Shown here in pieces: positions 8,158 through 17,382 of a stretch of 64,000 nt of DNA; the stretch's first letter is position 1; every line of letters starts with the position of its first letter. The DNA comes from Rhodospirillaceae bacterium (GTDB lineage: Bacteria; Pseudomonadota; Alphaproteobacteria; Azospirillales; Azospirillaceae). Under the pieces are notes generated by a model. That model did no database searches. It was not told the origin of the DNA and was given only the letters and a program-made list of their open reading frames with translations. The stretch spans positions 1-64,000 of the forward strand of contig JAJUIU010000008.1 in NCBI GenBank assembly GCA_029267445.1, in the 5' to 3' direction. The position numbers were made by a program, and so were the translations under genes.

Positions 8158-10197
8158 ATGACCCTGCGAACGAAGCGCGGCACATTAGCGGCACCCTCCC
8201 GGCGAAACAAGGGTGCCGGGCCGCTGTCCGGACTGGCCCGGATGGCGGCCGGCGCGCTGCTGGCGGGCCTGCTGACACTGGCGCCGCCCGCCGCCGCCGA
8301 GATCGCCGCCGGCGACGCCCAGATCTACCGGCAGGCCTTCGCCGCCGCCGAGGCCGGGCGCTTCGCCGAGGCCCGGCAGATCGCCGCGCGGGCCCGTCAG
8401 GACCTGCCGGCAAAGGTCGTCCGCTGGCTGGAACTGGCCGACACGCGGACGACCGCGACGTGGCGGGAGCTGGCCGAGTTCCTGGACCGCAATCCCGAAT
8501 GGCCGAACCTGGGAGCCATCCGGCGCAACGCCGAGGAACGGATGCCCGACCTCCCGGCGAAGGAGGCGCTGGCCTGGTTCGAGAAGTACCCGCCGCTGAC
8601 CACGGCCGGCTTCCTGCGCCAGGTGGACGCGCTGATGGAGACCCGTGAGTCCGACCGTGCCATCCGGCTGGTGCGGGAGCGTTATGTCCAGGGCACCTTC
8701 GGCGCGGTCGAGGAGCGCGATTTCCGGCGCCGGTTCAACAGCCTGCTGCGGCCGGAGGACCACTGGGCGCGGCTGGACCGCCTGCTGTGGGACGGCGACG
8801 ACGCGGGGGCCAAGCGCATGATGCCGCTGGTGGACAAGGGCCGCCAGCACCTCGCCCTCGCCCGGATCGCGCTGGCCAACGCGGCCGGCGGGGTGGACGG
8901 CGCGCTGCGGCGGGTGCCGTCCAACCTGCTGGACGATCCGGGGCTGCAGTACGAGCGTCTGCGCTGGCGCCGCAAGCGGGACCTGGACACCGGCGCCATC
9001 GAAATCCTCGCGAAGCCGCCGAAGACCCTGGGCCGCCCCGACGCCTGGTGGCAGGAGCGGCACATCATGGCCCGCCGCCTGATCGAGAAGCGCGACTTCC
9101 GCCGCGCCTACCAGCTGGTCGCGGGGCATGGGTCGAAGGACGGTCTCGCCTTCGCGCAGGCGGAGTTCCTGGCCGGCTGGCTGGCGCTGCGCTATCTGGA
9201 GCGCCCGGCCGACGCGCTGAAGCATTTCGAGACGCTGTACCGGGGCGTCACCTCCCCCATCAGCCGGGGGCGCGGCGCCTATTGGGCCGGGCGCGCGGCT
9301 GCGGCCATGGGCGACAAGGCGCGGGCGACGACCTGGTACGAGACGGCGATCTCCCACGGCAGCACCTATTACGGGCTGCTGGCCGGCGACGAGATGGACC
9401 TGAAGCCGGGCGCCCTCGTGCGGCCGTCGCCGATGCCGACCGACGGCGCCATGGCGGACTTCAACCGCCGCGAGATGGTCCGCCTCGTCCGCATGCTGGA
9501 CCGGATCGAGGGGGCCGACGCGCGGCTGACGACGCTGTTCGTGCGGCGGCTGGCCGCCGATGCGAAGACCGAGCCCGAGTATCTGATGCTGGGCCGGCTG
9601 GTCGCCGATCTGAACCGGGCGGAACTGGGGGTGCTCGTCTCCCGGCAGGCGTTGCAGGACGGCGTTCTGGTCTTCGAGGCGGGTTTCCCGATGCTGGACG
9701 CGAAGCTGCCGCCACGCCCGGAGCCGGGGCTGGTGCACGCCATCGTCCGGCAGGAAAGCAATTTCAGCCCGACCGCCGTCAGCTCAGCGGGGGCACGCGG
9801 GCTGATGCAGCTGATGCCGGCGACGGCCCAGCACGTGGCGAAGAAGCTGGGCGTGCGGCACACGCATGAGAAGCTGACCACCGACCCGGCTTACAATGTA
9901 CGCCTTGGCACCACGTACCTGCAGGAGCTGATCGACCGGTTCGACGGGTCCTACGTCCTCGCCATCGCCGCCTACAACGCCGGATCGGGACGCGTGGCGT
10001 CCTGGCTCAAAACCTATGGCGACCCACGGTCGGCCGCCATCGACACGATCGACTGGATCGAGCTGATCCCGATCCAGGAGACCCGCAATTACGTTCAGAG
10101 GGTACTGGAGAACCTGCACATCTACCGTGCGCGGCTGTCGGCCACGCCCGTGTCGCTGACCCAGGACCTGAAACGGGGCAGCACCGGCCCGGGCTGA
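8158..10197 (+). CDS. Soluble lytic murein transglycosylase (Slt70-like)
   Basis: A 679-aa periplasmic enzyme that cleaves peptidoglycan with formation of 1,6-anhydromuropeptides. A basic N-region and hydrophobic core ([20 protein letters not shown], then AAE) form a signal peptide. Next comes a long alpha-helical superhelix of about 450 residues. The catalytic lysozyme-like domain contains VRQESNFSP (Glu about residue 533), [14 protein letters not shown] and [10 protein letters not shown], all typical of family 1 transglycosylases. I chose the ATG at 8158 because it supplies the basic signal-peptide N-region; an ATG at 8242 is the alternative. Divergent from dapA with a 24-bp gap, so promoter elements must overlap coding sequence or a start. 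Confidence 0.93.
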   Translation: MTLRTKRGTLAAPSRRNKGAGPLSGLARMAAGALLAGLLTLAPPAAAEIAAGDAQIYRQAFAAAEAGRFAEARQIAARARQDLPAKVVRWLELADTRTTATWRELAEFLDRNPEWPNLGAIRRNAEERMPDLPAKEALAWFEKYPPLTTAGFLRQVDALMETRESDRAIRLVRERYVQGTFGAVEERDFRRRFNSLLRPEDHWARLDRLLWDGDDAGAKRMMPLVDKGRQHLALARIALANAAGGVDGALRRVPSNLLDDPGLQYERLRWRRKRDLDTGAIEILAKPPKTLGRPDAWWQERHIMARRLIEKRDFRRAYQLVAGHGSKDGLAFAQAEFLAGWLALRYLERPADALKHFETLYRGVTSPISRGRGAYWAGRAAAAMGDKARATTWYETAISHGSTYYGLLAGDEMDLKPGALVRPSPMPTDGAMADFNRREMVRLVRMLDRIEGADARLTTLFVRRLAADAKTEPEYLMLGRLVADLNRAELGVLVSRQALQDGVLVFEAGFPMLDAKLPPRPEPGLVHAIVRQESNFSPTAVSSAGARGLMQLMPATAQHVAKKLGVRHTHEKLTTDPAYNVRLGTTYLQELIDRFDGSYVLAIAAYNAGSGRVASWLKTYGDPRSAAIDTIDWIELIPIQETRNYVQRVLENLHIYRARLSATPVSLTQDLKRGSTGPG

Positions 10198-10230
10198 CCG
10201 GCGGGCGCTGGCCAGTCGGGAGGACGTCCA

Positions 10231-10911
10231 ATGATCAGGGTTGTCGCGTTCGACGCCTACGGCACGCTGCTGGACTTCAACAGTGCCGCCGCCGGCTGCG
10301 CCGACGCGCTGGGCGACAAGACCGCCCTGGTGTCGGAGCTGTGGCGGCGCAAGCAGCTGGAGTACACGTGGCTGCGAAGCCTGATGGACCGGCATGCGGA
10401 TTTCCGCCGTGTGACGGCGGACGCGCTGGATTTCGCACTGGAAGCGGCGGGGATCGCGGACCGGACTGTCGCGCCCCGCATGCTCGCCCTCTATGACAGA
10501 CTGGCCCCCTACCCCCATGCGGCCGAGACGCTCGCCACATGCCGCGGGATGGGCCTCGCCACCTGTGTGCTGTCCAACGGGACGCCGGACATGCTGACGG
10601 CCGGCCTCTCGTCGGCGGGATTGGCCGAGGGGTTGGACGCGGTGCTGTCGATCGAATCAGTGGGGGTCTACAAGCCCCGGCAGAACGTCTACCGGCTGGT
10701 CTGCGACCGCTTCGACACGATCCCGCCGGAGGTCGCCTTCGTGTCGGCCAACGGCTGGGATGTGGCCGGCGCGGCGGCCTTCGGGTTCCGCGTGGCCTGG
10801 ATCAACCGGGCCGGCGCGCCTTTGGAGCGCCTGCCGGCGGGACCGGCCGCCACACTGGATAGCCTGGCCGGGCTGACGGACGTGATCGCGCGCTGGCGTG
10901 ACGAGGACTGA
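10231..10911 (+). CDS. Type II haloacid dehalogenase (L-2-haloacid dehalogenase family)
   Basis: A 226-aa HAD-superfamily hydrolase. The nucleophile Asp8 lies in AFDAYGTLLDF, the second motif is VLSNGTPDML, the lysine is in GVYKPRQNVY, and motif four reads FVSANGWDVAGA. The SANGWD form and the cap helices between motifs are those of (S)-2-haloacid dehalogenases, which hydrolyse L-2-haloalkanoates to D-2-hydroxy acids. Actual substrate is not established; many genome homologues act on unknown compounds. GGGAGGA lies just upstream of the ATG. It follows the transglycosylase by 33 bp and may be cotranscribed. Confidence 0.9.
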   Translation: MIRVVAFDAYGTLLDFNSAAAGCADALGDKTALVSELWRRKQLEYTWLRSLMDRHADFRRVTADALDFALEAAGIADRTVAPRMLALYDRLAPYPHAAETLATCRGMGLATCVLSNGTPDMLTAGLSSAGLAEGLDAVLSIESVGVYKPRQNVYRLVCDRFDTIPPEVAFVSANGWDVAGAAAFGFRVAWINRAGAPLERLPAGPAATLDSLAGLTDVIARWRDED

Positions 10912-11191
10912 AGAAACGGCGCCAGTGTTAGCTCAAAAGAGGTGACACGATCGATAGAGGGACAGGCCGTTATCCGGATGCCAGTATACGTCCTTCGAGG
11001 GTGACGGGCGCGCCACGCGACTAACGCGAAAGATGCACGAGGCCCTTTACCAGTCCTTAACTGCGATCGCCTGAACTATGGCGTAAGTGAGCCCCTGTCA
11101 TCCGGCCCCCCGCCGCGCAAGCCAAGACAAGTCACCGCCATCACTTCCGTTCGATCACGTCCAGCCACTTCCAAGCCGAGGAAAGACGTCC

Positions 11192-11422
11192 ATGCGTGGT
11201 GTCGCGATTGAGACAGAGATCCGTCGTTCCTGCCATGTCCACGCGCGTCTCCTGGACGCCTTCATCGCGCTGACGGCGGCCGAACTGGACCGCCATAGTT
11301 CCGGCTTCGTGGGCGAGAGCCTACAGGAACTGCTGGAAGCCCTCAGGACGGAACGGAAGGTCTATGGCGTGGCGGGCGGCATCATGCCGATGACCGCCCC
11401 CGTGATCGAGAACGCCGCCTGA
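11192..11422 (+). CDS. Small orphan protein, 76 aa
   Basis: Not recognised. The protein begins MRGVAIETEIRRSCHVHARL, is mostly predicted alpha-helical up to about residue 55 (LLDAFIALTAAELDRH, then LQELLEALRTER), and ends in a hydrophobic Gly-rich stretch GVAGGIMPMTAPV. The ATG at 11192 has GAGGA in a good ribosome-binding position, so I prefer it to the longer frame from 11087. It stands alone behind a 280-bp gap in which I see no clear promoter. Coding likelihood rests on the ribosome-binding site and GC-rich codon use. Confidence 0.55.
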   Translation: MRGVAIETEIRRSCHVHARLLDAFIALTAAELDRHSSGFVGESLQELLEALRTERKVYGVAGGIMPMTAPVIENAA

Positions 11423-11471
11423 TCGAGCCGCCACGGCCGGCGGACGGCCGGCCGCCGCATCAGGTGTGCGC

Positions 11472-11795
11472 TCAGGCCTTGCCGCGCGCCGGCTGCTTTG
11501 CGGTGGCGGAGGGCGACTTGGCTCCCGCCTCGGACTTCTTCGGCTTGGGCTTGTCGTTCTCCCCGGCTTTCGGTGCCGGTGCCGGCTTTGCCGGAGCGGA
11601 CTTCGCCCTTTTCATGCCGGCAGGCGGCTTCTCCGGGACCTGGGCCTTCGCCTCCGCCCGTTCGGCGGGAGGCAGCTCCTTCAGGACCTCCTCGCGGGCC
11701 TGGAGCCAATGCTCCGCGTCGCGCCCATGGGGCCGGCCTTCACGCTCCCAGATCTCATAAGCCCGCCTGCGGATCCGCTCTTCGATATCGTCCAT
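11472..11795 (-). CDS. DUF2934 domain protein
   Basis: A 107-aa protein. The N-terminal ~45 residues, with IRRRAYEIWEREGRPHGR followed by AEHWLQAREEV, match DUF2934, a short helical domain widespread in alphaproteobacteria. The remainder is a Lys/Ala/Pro-rich tail (PAKPAPAPKAGEN and PKPKKSEAG), probably disordered and possibly nucleic-acid binding, as in many tailed small proteins. AGGAGAGG precedes the ATG at 11795, so I discard the longer open frame. Function unknown. Confidence 0.82.
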   Translation of the reverse strand: MDDIEERIRRRAYEIWEREGRPHGRDAEHWLQAREEVLKELPPAERAEAKAQVPEKPPAGMKRAKSAPAKPAPAPKAGENDKPKPKKSEAGAKSPSATAKQPARGKA

Positions 11796-12031
11796 CGCTG
11801 CGCCTCTCCTGTCGGTCTCGTCGACATGTTCTGATCTTCCGGTGTCCAACGGGGCATGCGGCCCGCCTGTTCCGACCATCCGGATGGGCCAAACCAGGGC
11901 CGGTCGCGACCCCACCCGCCGCCCCGGACGCCCCGCGCCCAATCCCCTCATCCTATGCGGGACACCCTCCACGACCAACCGCAATCGGGCGGCTTCCGGG
12001 CCGTGCCGTCGCATTCGGGCGGTGCGCCGCG

Positions 12032-12961
12032 TCAGCGCCCGCCGTTGCGCGCGAGCAGCACGCCGCAGAGGATCACCACACCGCCAACCGCCTGCAAGGG
12101 CCCGACCGGCTCGGCCAGCACGATCCAGGCGAACAGGGCCGCGAGCACGGGCTGCAGGAGCAGGGTCACCGCCGTGAAGGGGGCCGGCAGGCGGACCATG
12201 GAGAAGGCGATCAGGCTCTGGCCGAGCACATGGCTGACCAGCGCCAGAGCCGCCAGGGCCGCCCACCCTTCCGCCGTCCGCGGGACCAACGCCCCCTCCG
12301 TGAGCAGCGCCAGCGGAAGCAGCAGCAGGGCGCCGGCACCGGCGTTCCAGGCCATGATGCTGGCGGTGCTGTGGCGCAGGCGCAGCCGCTCAACCGTGAG
12401 CAGATAGCCCGCGAGGAACAGGGCCGTGACGATGCCGAGCAAGTCACCGAAAAGATTGTCGATGCCGACCTGGAGACTGCCGCCCATGAGCAGCCCGGCT
12501 CCGGCGATCGCCAGCGCGAGCCCCAGCAGGAAACGGCCGGAGAAGCGGCGTCGCAGGAGGAGCCAGGCGGCCAGAGTGACGAAGATCGGCGCCGCGTTGG
12601 CGAAGAGTGTCGCGTTCGCGACGGTCGTCCAGGTCAGCGACCAGTGCCAGAAGGCGAGATCGCCCGCGAAGAAGGCCCCGGCGAGGAAAAGTCCCAATCG
12701 TCCATCAAGGCCATATGCGGAGGTCGCGGATACGGGGGGATCGCCATCGCCGGAACGCATCGGCCGGCCAGCGCGCCGCGACTCGGCGAAACGCCACGCG
12801 CAGAGGAACGGGAAGGCCAGCGCCACCCGCCAAAACGCCGTCGCGACCGGGCCGATTTCACTGAGACGGAACAGGATCGGCGCCCAGGCGATCCCGAACA
12901 CACCCAAGCATAAAGCGATGAATGCAATGTGATCGGACCTATTCGTCGGTATGATGGGCAT
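12032..12961 (-). CDS. EamA-family (DMT) membrane transporter
   Basis: A 309-aa inner-membrane protein with about ten hydrophobic helices arranged as two EamA repeats. The first begins FIALCLGVFGIAWAPILF and ends with LLRRRFSGRFLLGLALAI; the second ends with VTLLLQPVLAALFAWIVLAE and GGVVILCGVLLARN. The layout is that of drug/metabolite exporters of the RhaT/YdcZ superfamily; substrate cannot be predicted. The ATG at 12961 is favoured over a TTG at 13000, although the purine stretch sits very close to it. Divergent from the XRE regulator across a 350-bp gap. Confidence 0.86.
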   Translation of the reverse strand: MPIIPTNRSDHIAFIALCLGVFGIAWAPILFRLSEIGPVATAFWRVALAFPFLCAWRFAESRRAGRPMRSGDGDPPVSATSAYGLDGRLGLFLAGAFFAGDLAFWHWSLTWTTVANATLFANAAPIFVTLAAWLLLRRRFSGRFLLGLALAIAGAGLLMGGSLQVGIDNLFGDLLGIVTALFLAGYLLTVERLRLRHSTASIMAWNAGAGALLLLPLALLTEGALVPRTAEGWAALAALALVSHVLGQSLIAFSMVRLPAPFTAVTLLLQPVLAALFAWIVLAEPVGPLQAVGGVVILCGVLLARNGGR

Positions 12962-13121
12962 CCTCGCCACTTGGGGAAATCGTGCGATTGGTCGTGCCAA
13001 CCATAAAGTGCTTCGTTCGATCCACTATGGCGATTTTCGAATGCCCCCTATCCCTGACATACTGCGTCGGCGGCAGAGTCTACGTCTTTGTTTCATGAAT
13101 ATGGCGCGACGTTCGCGATTG

Positions 13122-13143
13122 GCGTACATTTGAATACGTACGC
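13122..13143. promoter_or_regulatory. Inverted repeat, possible operator
   Basis: GCGTAC (13122-13127) and GTACGC (13138-13143) are perfect inverted arms around a ten-base spacer, in the 350-bp divergent gap between the EamA and XRE genes. The centre-to-centre spacing of about 16 bp is suitable for a dimeric repressor. It lies about 170 bp upstream of the XRE start. Autoregulation by the XRE protein is an inference. Elsewhere in the gap I see the promoter-like element at 13204-13232 and nothing coding. Confidence 0.4.
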
Positions 13144-13203
13144 ATGTCGCGACCGGCCCGAAGTCCATGTCGAACCCTTCGATGCCGCACCTTCTTACAA
13201 AGG

Positions 13204-13232
13204 TTGTCAAGGACCGAAGTTGCGCATACTCT
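13204..13232 (+). promoter_or_regulatory. Candidate promoter for the XRE regulator
   Basis: TTGTCA (13204-13209) matches five of six -35 positions and is followed after 17 bases by TACTCT (13227-13232), or after 15 by CATACT, both poor to moderate -10 matches. It reads towards the gene starting at 13312, giving a leader of roughly 70 bases. Confidence 0.35.
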
Positions 13233-13311
13233 TTTAAAGCGACCGGGCGCCGAGGGCCGTGACGGCTGCGCAGGCGATCATCCGGGCGACGGAGGTAAAG
13301 AGAGAAGAACG

Positions 13312-13938
13312 ATGCCCAGAAGAACCAAAAACGCAGCCGTCGCCGCCCTGGAGACGCGTATCGAGAACCATGTCGCGGGGCGCATTCGCCTGCGCCGGGG
13401 CCTGCTCGGCATGAGCCAGTCCGATCTGGCCCGCAGCCTGGGGATCACGTTCCAGCAGGTGCAGAAGTACGAGCGCGGATCGAACAGGGTCTCCATCGGG
13501 AAACTCTATCGTCTGGCTGAAATACTGGACGTTCCGCTGACCTTCTTCTTCGATGGCCTGGATCTGCCGGAGATCGGCAAGCCGCCGCAGGCGAACGCGG
13601 GCTTCGGCGAGGAGCCGTCGCCGATCCTGTCGCGCCGCGAACTCGACCTCCTGCGCGCGTGGCGGCAGTCGCCGTCCGACGTGGCAGACGCCGTCTCCTC
13701 CCTGCTCAGGGCCGTGGCGCCCTATGGGGACGCGGCCGACGACGGTGCCGACGAAGCGCCGCCGGCGGAACGGACGCCGCGCAGCGCCGGGAGCGCCGCC
13801 GCGACAACCCGGGCCGCACGCAAGACGGAAACGGAATCGGACGCTGACGGCGGGCGCCGCCGCCGCCGGGGCGCCATCTGGGATCCGGCCGACATCACGC
13901 GGGCCAGCACCAAGGGCGGCCCGCGCGGACGCGGCTGA
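13312..13938 (+). CDS. XRE-family transcriptional regulator
   Basis: A 208-aa DNA-binding protein. The helix-turn-helix lies at about residues 24-78: RIRLRRGLLGMSQSDLARSL, ITFQQVQKYERGSNRVSIG, then LYRLAEILDVPLTFFFDGL. This form, with FQQVQKYERG, is the alphaproteobacterial type related to rhizobial PraR and Caulobacter small XRE regulators. After a Ser-Pro linker there is a helical segment (SRRELDLLRAWRQ), then a long Ala/Arg-rich tail that looks disordered. The ATG at 13312 begins a normal XRE N-terminus. Divergent from an EamA exporter, which could be a target. An upstream dyad may be its operator. Confidence 0.88.
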   Translation: MPRRTKNAAVAALETRIENHVAGRIRLRRGLLGMSQSDLARSLGITFQQVQKYERGSNRVSIGKLYRLAEILDVPLTFFFDGLDLPEIGKPPQANAGFGEEPSPILSRRELDLLRAWRQSPSDVADAVSSLLRAVAPYGDAADDGADEAPPAERTPRSAGSAAATTRAARKTETESDADGGRRRRRGAIWDPADITRASTKGGPRGRG

Positions 13939-13964
13939 ACCGGGATACCGGGGAGCCAGGATGG

Positions 13965-13999
13965 AATGAAGCAGGCCGGCATCGCCGGCCTGTTTCATT
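13965..13999. terminator. Bidirectional intrinsic terminator
   Basis: A near-perfect 16-bp stem: AATGAAGCAGGCCGGC pairs with GCCGGCCTGTTTCATT around an ATC loop, with one G-T wobble. Because the outer arms carry T and A runs, it works in either direction. It fills exactly the gap between the convergent XRE and permease genes, ending one base before the permease stop codon. Confidence 0.9.
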
Positions 14000-15331
14000 T
14001 CAAGGACGGGTCCCGGCGAGCGCCATGGGCCGGCGGACCCAGAGCATCACGGGAATGCCGAGCCCCAGGACCAGCAGTCCGAACATCGCGCCGACGCCGT
14101 TATAGTCCAGGCTCGCCTTCAGCATGAACACACAGGCGAGCGCGAACAGCACCGGCGTGACCGGATAGAGCGGAACCTGGAAAGGCGCCGGGCCCGACGC
14201 GCCCCGCAACCTGAACAGGGCGAGCGCCACCCCCAGCAGGAACAGCCAGAAGACCGGGGTCGTGTAATCGACCATGGTCTGCACGCCCTTGCGGGTCAGG
14301 GCCGCCGCCAGCACCAGGACGAGCGCGATGCCCGCCTGGACAAGGAGGGCCATGGCCGGCGTGTCACGCCCACCGCTCCAGCGTCCGAGAACGCCGAGCC
14401 GCTCGAAGTCCCGCCCCGCAGCATAGGCGGCCCTGGCGCCCGTGAAGATGCAGGCGTTCAGGGTGCTGAGCGACGCCAGCGCCACGATCATGGCCATGAC
14501 CGTGCCCCCGGTGTCCCCGAACACGGCGCGGGCGAGGTCGGCGGCGACCGTCTTCGATCCGGCCATCCCGCCCATGCCGAGCACATGCAGATAGGCGAGG
14601 TTCATCAGAAGGTAGAGACCCGCCACCACCGCGATCCCCAGCACCAGGACACGGAGCATGGACCGCCGCTCGTCCTTAAGCTCGCCGGCGAGGTACGCAG
14701 CCTCGTTCCAGCCGCCATAGGTGAGCAGGACGAAGATCATGGCGAAGCCGGCGGCCGTCGTGGCGGTCGCGGAGGCGGGAACCGGCGGCGCGTCGGCCGG
14801 CGGACCGGCGAGAAGCGCCCCGACGGCCAGCACAGCGGCCGCCAGCACCAGAAGCCCCGCCAACACGGCCTGGGCCCGTGCCCCCATCGTGGTGCCGGTC
14901 AGGTTCACCGCCGTGAAGGCCAGGATGGCGATCGCCGCGTAAATCGAACTTCCGTAGGGCCCGAGCGGCAACAGCGACTGCGCATAGTCGCCGAACACAT
15001 AGGCGACGAGCGCGATCGCCCCCGTCTGGATCACGGCCATGCGCGCCCAGACGAAGAGGAAGCCGATGCCATCACCCCAGGCCGCCCGAAGGAAGCTGTA
15101 CTCCCCGCCCGCATCGGGCATGCGGCTCGCGAGCTCGGCGTAGCAGAGCGCGCCGACCAGGGAGATCGCAGCACCCGCCAGCCAGAACCCCAGGAACGCG
15201 CCGGATGAGCCCGACGCGCCGGCGACCTGCGCCGGGAAGGTGAAGATCCCGATGCCGACGACCATCCCGACCAGGATGGCTACGCCGTCGATGACCGACA
15301 GGCGCCGGTCGGGCGTGGACGGATGGGTCAC
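14000..15331 (-). CDS. APC-family amino acid permease
   Basis: A 443-aa inner-membrane transporter with about twelve hydrophobic segments. The first helix contains GMVVGIGIFTFPAQVAG, the unwound Gly-rich substrate segment of the APC superfamily, followed by ALCYAELASRMPDAGGEYSF, the conserved helix 2-3 region. NLTGTTMGARAQ and YGGWNEAAYLAGELKDERR are further family marks. This is an LAT/amino-acid permease-like protein; the substrate is not visible. Its stop codon abuts the bidirectional terminator. It lies four bases downstream of the exported methyltransferase stop and on the same strand, so the two may be cotranscribed. Confidence 0.9.
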   Translation of the reverse strand: MTHPSTPDRRLSVIDGVAILVGMVVGIGIFTFPAQVAGASGSSGAFLGFWLAGAAISLVGALCYAELASRMPDAGGEYSFLRAAWGDGIGFLFVWARMAVIQTGAIALVAYVFGDYAQSLLPLGPYGSSIYAAIAILAFTAVNLTGTTMGARAQAVLAGLLVLAAAVLAVGALLAGPPADAPPVPASATATTAAGFAMIFVLLTYGGWNEAAYLAGELKDERRSMLRVLVLGIAVVAGLYLLMNLAYLHVLGMGGMAGSKTVAADLARAVFGDTGGTVMAMIVALASLSTLNACIFTGARAAYAAGRDFERLGVLGRWSGGRDTPAMALLVQAGIALVLVLAAALTRKGVQTMVDYTTPVFWLFLLGVALALFRLRGASGPAPFQVPLYPVTPVLFALACVFMLKASLDYNGVGAMFGLLVLGLGIPVMLWVRRPMALAGTRP

Positions 15332-15335
15332 GGGG

Positions 15336-16124
15336 TCAGCCGCCGACGCGCTCGGCGGTCCAGCCCTTCCCGGTGATGCGGCCCCCTTCGACCTTGCCGG
15401 TCAGGGTCCGGTCCTGGCCGCCGGCGCCGGCCAGCTTCAGCGTGATGTTCGTCCCGTCGAGACGGCCATCCACGGTGCCGCCACCCTCGGCCTCGCCTTC
15501 AAGCATCTGGTACGTCTGCGTCAGCTTGACGGTGCGGGTCTGGTCACCCTCCTTGACGCGCCAGGAGCCTTCCACCTTGGCGGGAACGACCCAGTAGAAG
15601 ACCTGCTTGCCGTCCACCTCGCGGCGCTGATCCGGCTCCCAGTCGCCCATGTCGAAGGCGTGGGAGACGATCCGCGTGCCGGGCTTCAGCGTGTCGAGGA
15701 TGACGGGACGGAGCCGCAGATTGACCTGCGGCAGGAGGTACATGGTGAGGACCGTGGCCTTGGAGAAATCGGTGGTGAAGAGGTCGGCCTCGATGAACTC
15801 CACCCTGTCGGAGACGCCCGCCTCCTTGGCGTTCTGGTTGCTTTCGATGATCCGCTCGGGATCGATGTCGACGCCGAAGCCTTCCGCGCCGAACTTCTTC
15901 GCGGCGGTGATGACGATGCGGCCGTCGCCGGAGCCGAGATCGATCAGGTAGTCGCTGGAGCCGACCTTGGCCATGTCGAGCATGGCGTCGACAACGGACT
16001 GCGGCGTGGGAACATAGGGCACGTCCTTCGCGACCGCCGGTGCCGCAAGCCCCGCCAGCAGGGCCAACGCGGCGAGGCGGCCGACGACCTTGCGGCCGAA
16101 ATCGAGAGAGCGAACCAGTTCCAT
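15336..16124 (-). CDS. Exported class I SAM-dependent methyltransferase-like protein
   Basis: A 262-aa protein. The N-terminus (MELVRSLDFGRKVVGRLAAL, then ALLAGLAAPAVA) is a signal peptide. The mature part starts with VPYVPTPQSVVDAML, followed by a Rossmann methyltransferase: motif I IDLGSGDGRIV at about 61-71, VDIDPERI for motif II, and DLFTTDFSKATVLTMYLLP. The last ~60 residues are a beta-rich domain with repeated strands ending in GTVDGRLDGTNITLKL. I chose the ATG at 16124 because AAGGAG lies seven bases upstream; upstream ATGs at 16130 and 16151 are badly spaced. Substrate is unknown. A methyltransferase outside the SAM-containing cytosol is odd. Confidence 0.82.
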   Translation of the reverse strand: MELVRSLDFGRKVVGRLAALALLAGLAAPAVAKDVPYVPTPQSVVDAMLDMAKVGSSDYLIDLGSGDGRIVITAAKKFGAEGFGVDIDPERIIESNQNAKEAGVSDRVEFIEADLFTTDFSKATVLTMYLLPQVNLRLRPVILDTLKPGTRIVSHAFDMGDWEPDQRREVDGKQVFYWVVPAKVEGSWRVKEGDQTRTVKLTQTYQMLEGEAEGGGTVDGRLDGTNITLKLAGAGGQDRTLTGKVEGGRITGKGWTAERVGG

Positions 16125-16377
16125 CCCCATGCTCCTTCGGCGCCCGTTCATGTCCGGCGGAAGTCAGGCCGCGCCGATGGCCCCGCCCGCCCGTGTCGCG
16201 GCACAGAGATGCGATTGCGAGCGCGTCGCTTCAATCACCGGGCCGCCGATTCCCATGACGCCAGTGTGGTTATATCCACCCCATCGGCACACCACGACAG
16301 GGACGCCATCCGCCAGGCGGGTTGCCCAGACGGATCGGACGCGGTGGAAAAAGCGGGGAATGGCGACAGCCGGGAAG

Positions 16378-16469
16378 TGGCGGAGGGGATGGGATTCGAA
16401 CCCACGATACGAGTTTCCCCGTATGACGGTTTAGCAAACCGTTGCCTTCAGCCACTCGGCCACCCCTCC
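16378..16469 (-). tRNA. tRNA-Ser (GCT anticodon)
   Basis: The reverse strand gives GGAGGGG at 16469-16463 pairing with CCCCTCC at 16388-16382, discriminator G, and an encoded CCA (16380-16378). The anticodon stem ACGGT/ACCGT holds the loop TTGCTAA, so the anticodon is GCT, reading AGC and AGU. A long variable arm (ATACG paired with CGTAT) confirms a class II serine tRNA, and GGTTCGAATCC forms the T loop. Confidence 0.97.
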
Positions 16470-16722
16470 GGGCACCGGCCGCCGCGGGGCTGGCCCGCCG
16501 CCGGTGAGCCCCGGTTTCTAAGGGGCCGCGCCCCCCTTGTCAACGCGTGTCACGGGGGCCATCCTGCGTGGGTGCGCCCGGTGGTTCGGGGAACGGGGCG
16601 CGCCGGGACGGGGGCAGCCCGCGCGCGTCCATCCGACAGCGGCGGTCCAAGGCCTGGGGAAGGCCGGCATGGACACGCCACGCCGAAGCCGGGGGCGCTG
16701 TTATCGGGAAAGGAGCCCCCCC

Positions 16723-17364
16723 ATGCCTCGCAAGACCATTTCCATGATCACCATTCCCGCCCTGGCGCTGGGCGCCATGCTTATGGCCGCGCCCACCCTG
16801 GCGGCCGAAGGGCCGGCGCCATTACCCGTGGAAGGGCTGCGGGAGGTCGAGCATTCCAGCCTGGACACCGTGCGCGTGCGGCCGGGCGTCGACCTTGGCC
16901 AGTACCGGCAGATCCTACTGGCACCTATAGAGCTGGCGATCGCGCGGGAGCGGGACGCCCTGGCCCTGGAGCCGCGCGACAAGGAGCATGCCCAGGAATA
17001 CTTCACCCGCAAGCTGACGGACGCGTTCGGCCGGACCAATCTGGCCACGGCACCCGGCCCCGGCGTGCTGGAGCTGAAGATCACGATGACGGAATTCGTC
17101 CCGAACAGCCCGGCCTTCGCCCGGCGGCAGGACGGGCTGGGTGGCCTCGTCACCCGGTCGTACGGTGTGGGCAGCGCCGCCTTCCAGGCCGTGCTGACCG
17201 ACACGCAGACCGGACAGGTGGTCGCGGCCCTTGCGGACGCGGATGTGGGCCTGCCCTTCACGCAGAACCTGAACGTGAACACCCAGTACGGCGACGCCGA
17301 CAAGTTCATCCGCCGCTGGGCGAAGGAGATCGCGCGGATGGTGGAAGGCCGCGCGGCGAGCTGA
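16723..17364 (+). CDS. DUF3313 family exported protein
   Basis: A 213-aa protein with a signal peptide (MPRKTISMITIPALALGAML, cleavage near AAE). The mature part matches DUF3313: VRPGVDLGQYRQILLAPIEL, then PGPGVLELKITMTEFVPNSP, a GVGSAAFQAVLTDTQTGQ strand pair, and a helical end IRRWAKEIARMVEG. No lipobox cysteine is visible, so it is probably a soluble periplasmic protein, unlike many DUF3313 lipoproteins. Function is unknown. AAAGGAG precedes the ATG at 16723 with good spacing. Convergent with gatB. Confidence 0.85.
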   Translation: MPRKTISMITIPALALGAMLMAAPTLAAEGPAPLPVEGLREVEHSSLDTVRVRPGVDLGQYRQILLAPIELAIARERDALALEPRDKEHAQEYFTRKLTDAFGRTNLATAPGPGVLELKITMTEFVPNSPAFARRQDGLGGLVTRSYGVGSAAFQAVLTDTQTGQVVAALADADVGLPFTQNLNVNTQYGDADKFIRRWAKEIARMVEGRAAS

Positions 17365-17382
17365 CGCCCGCCGCCGGACAAG

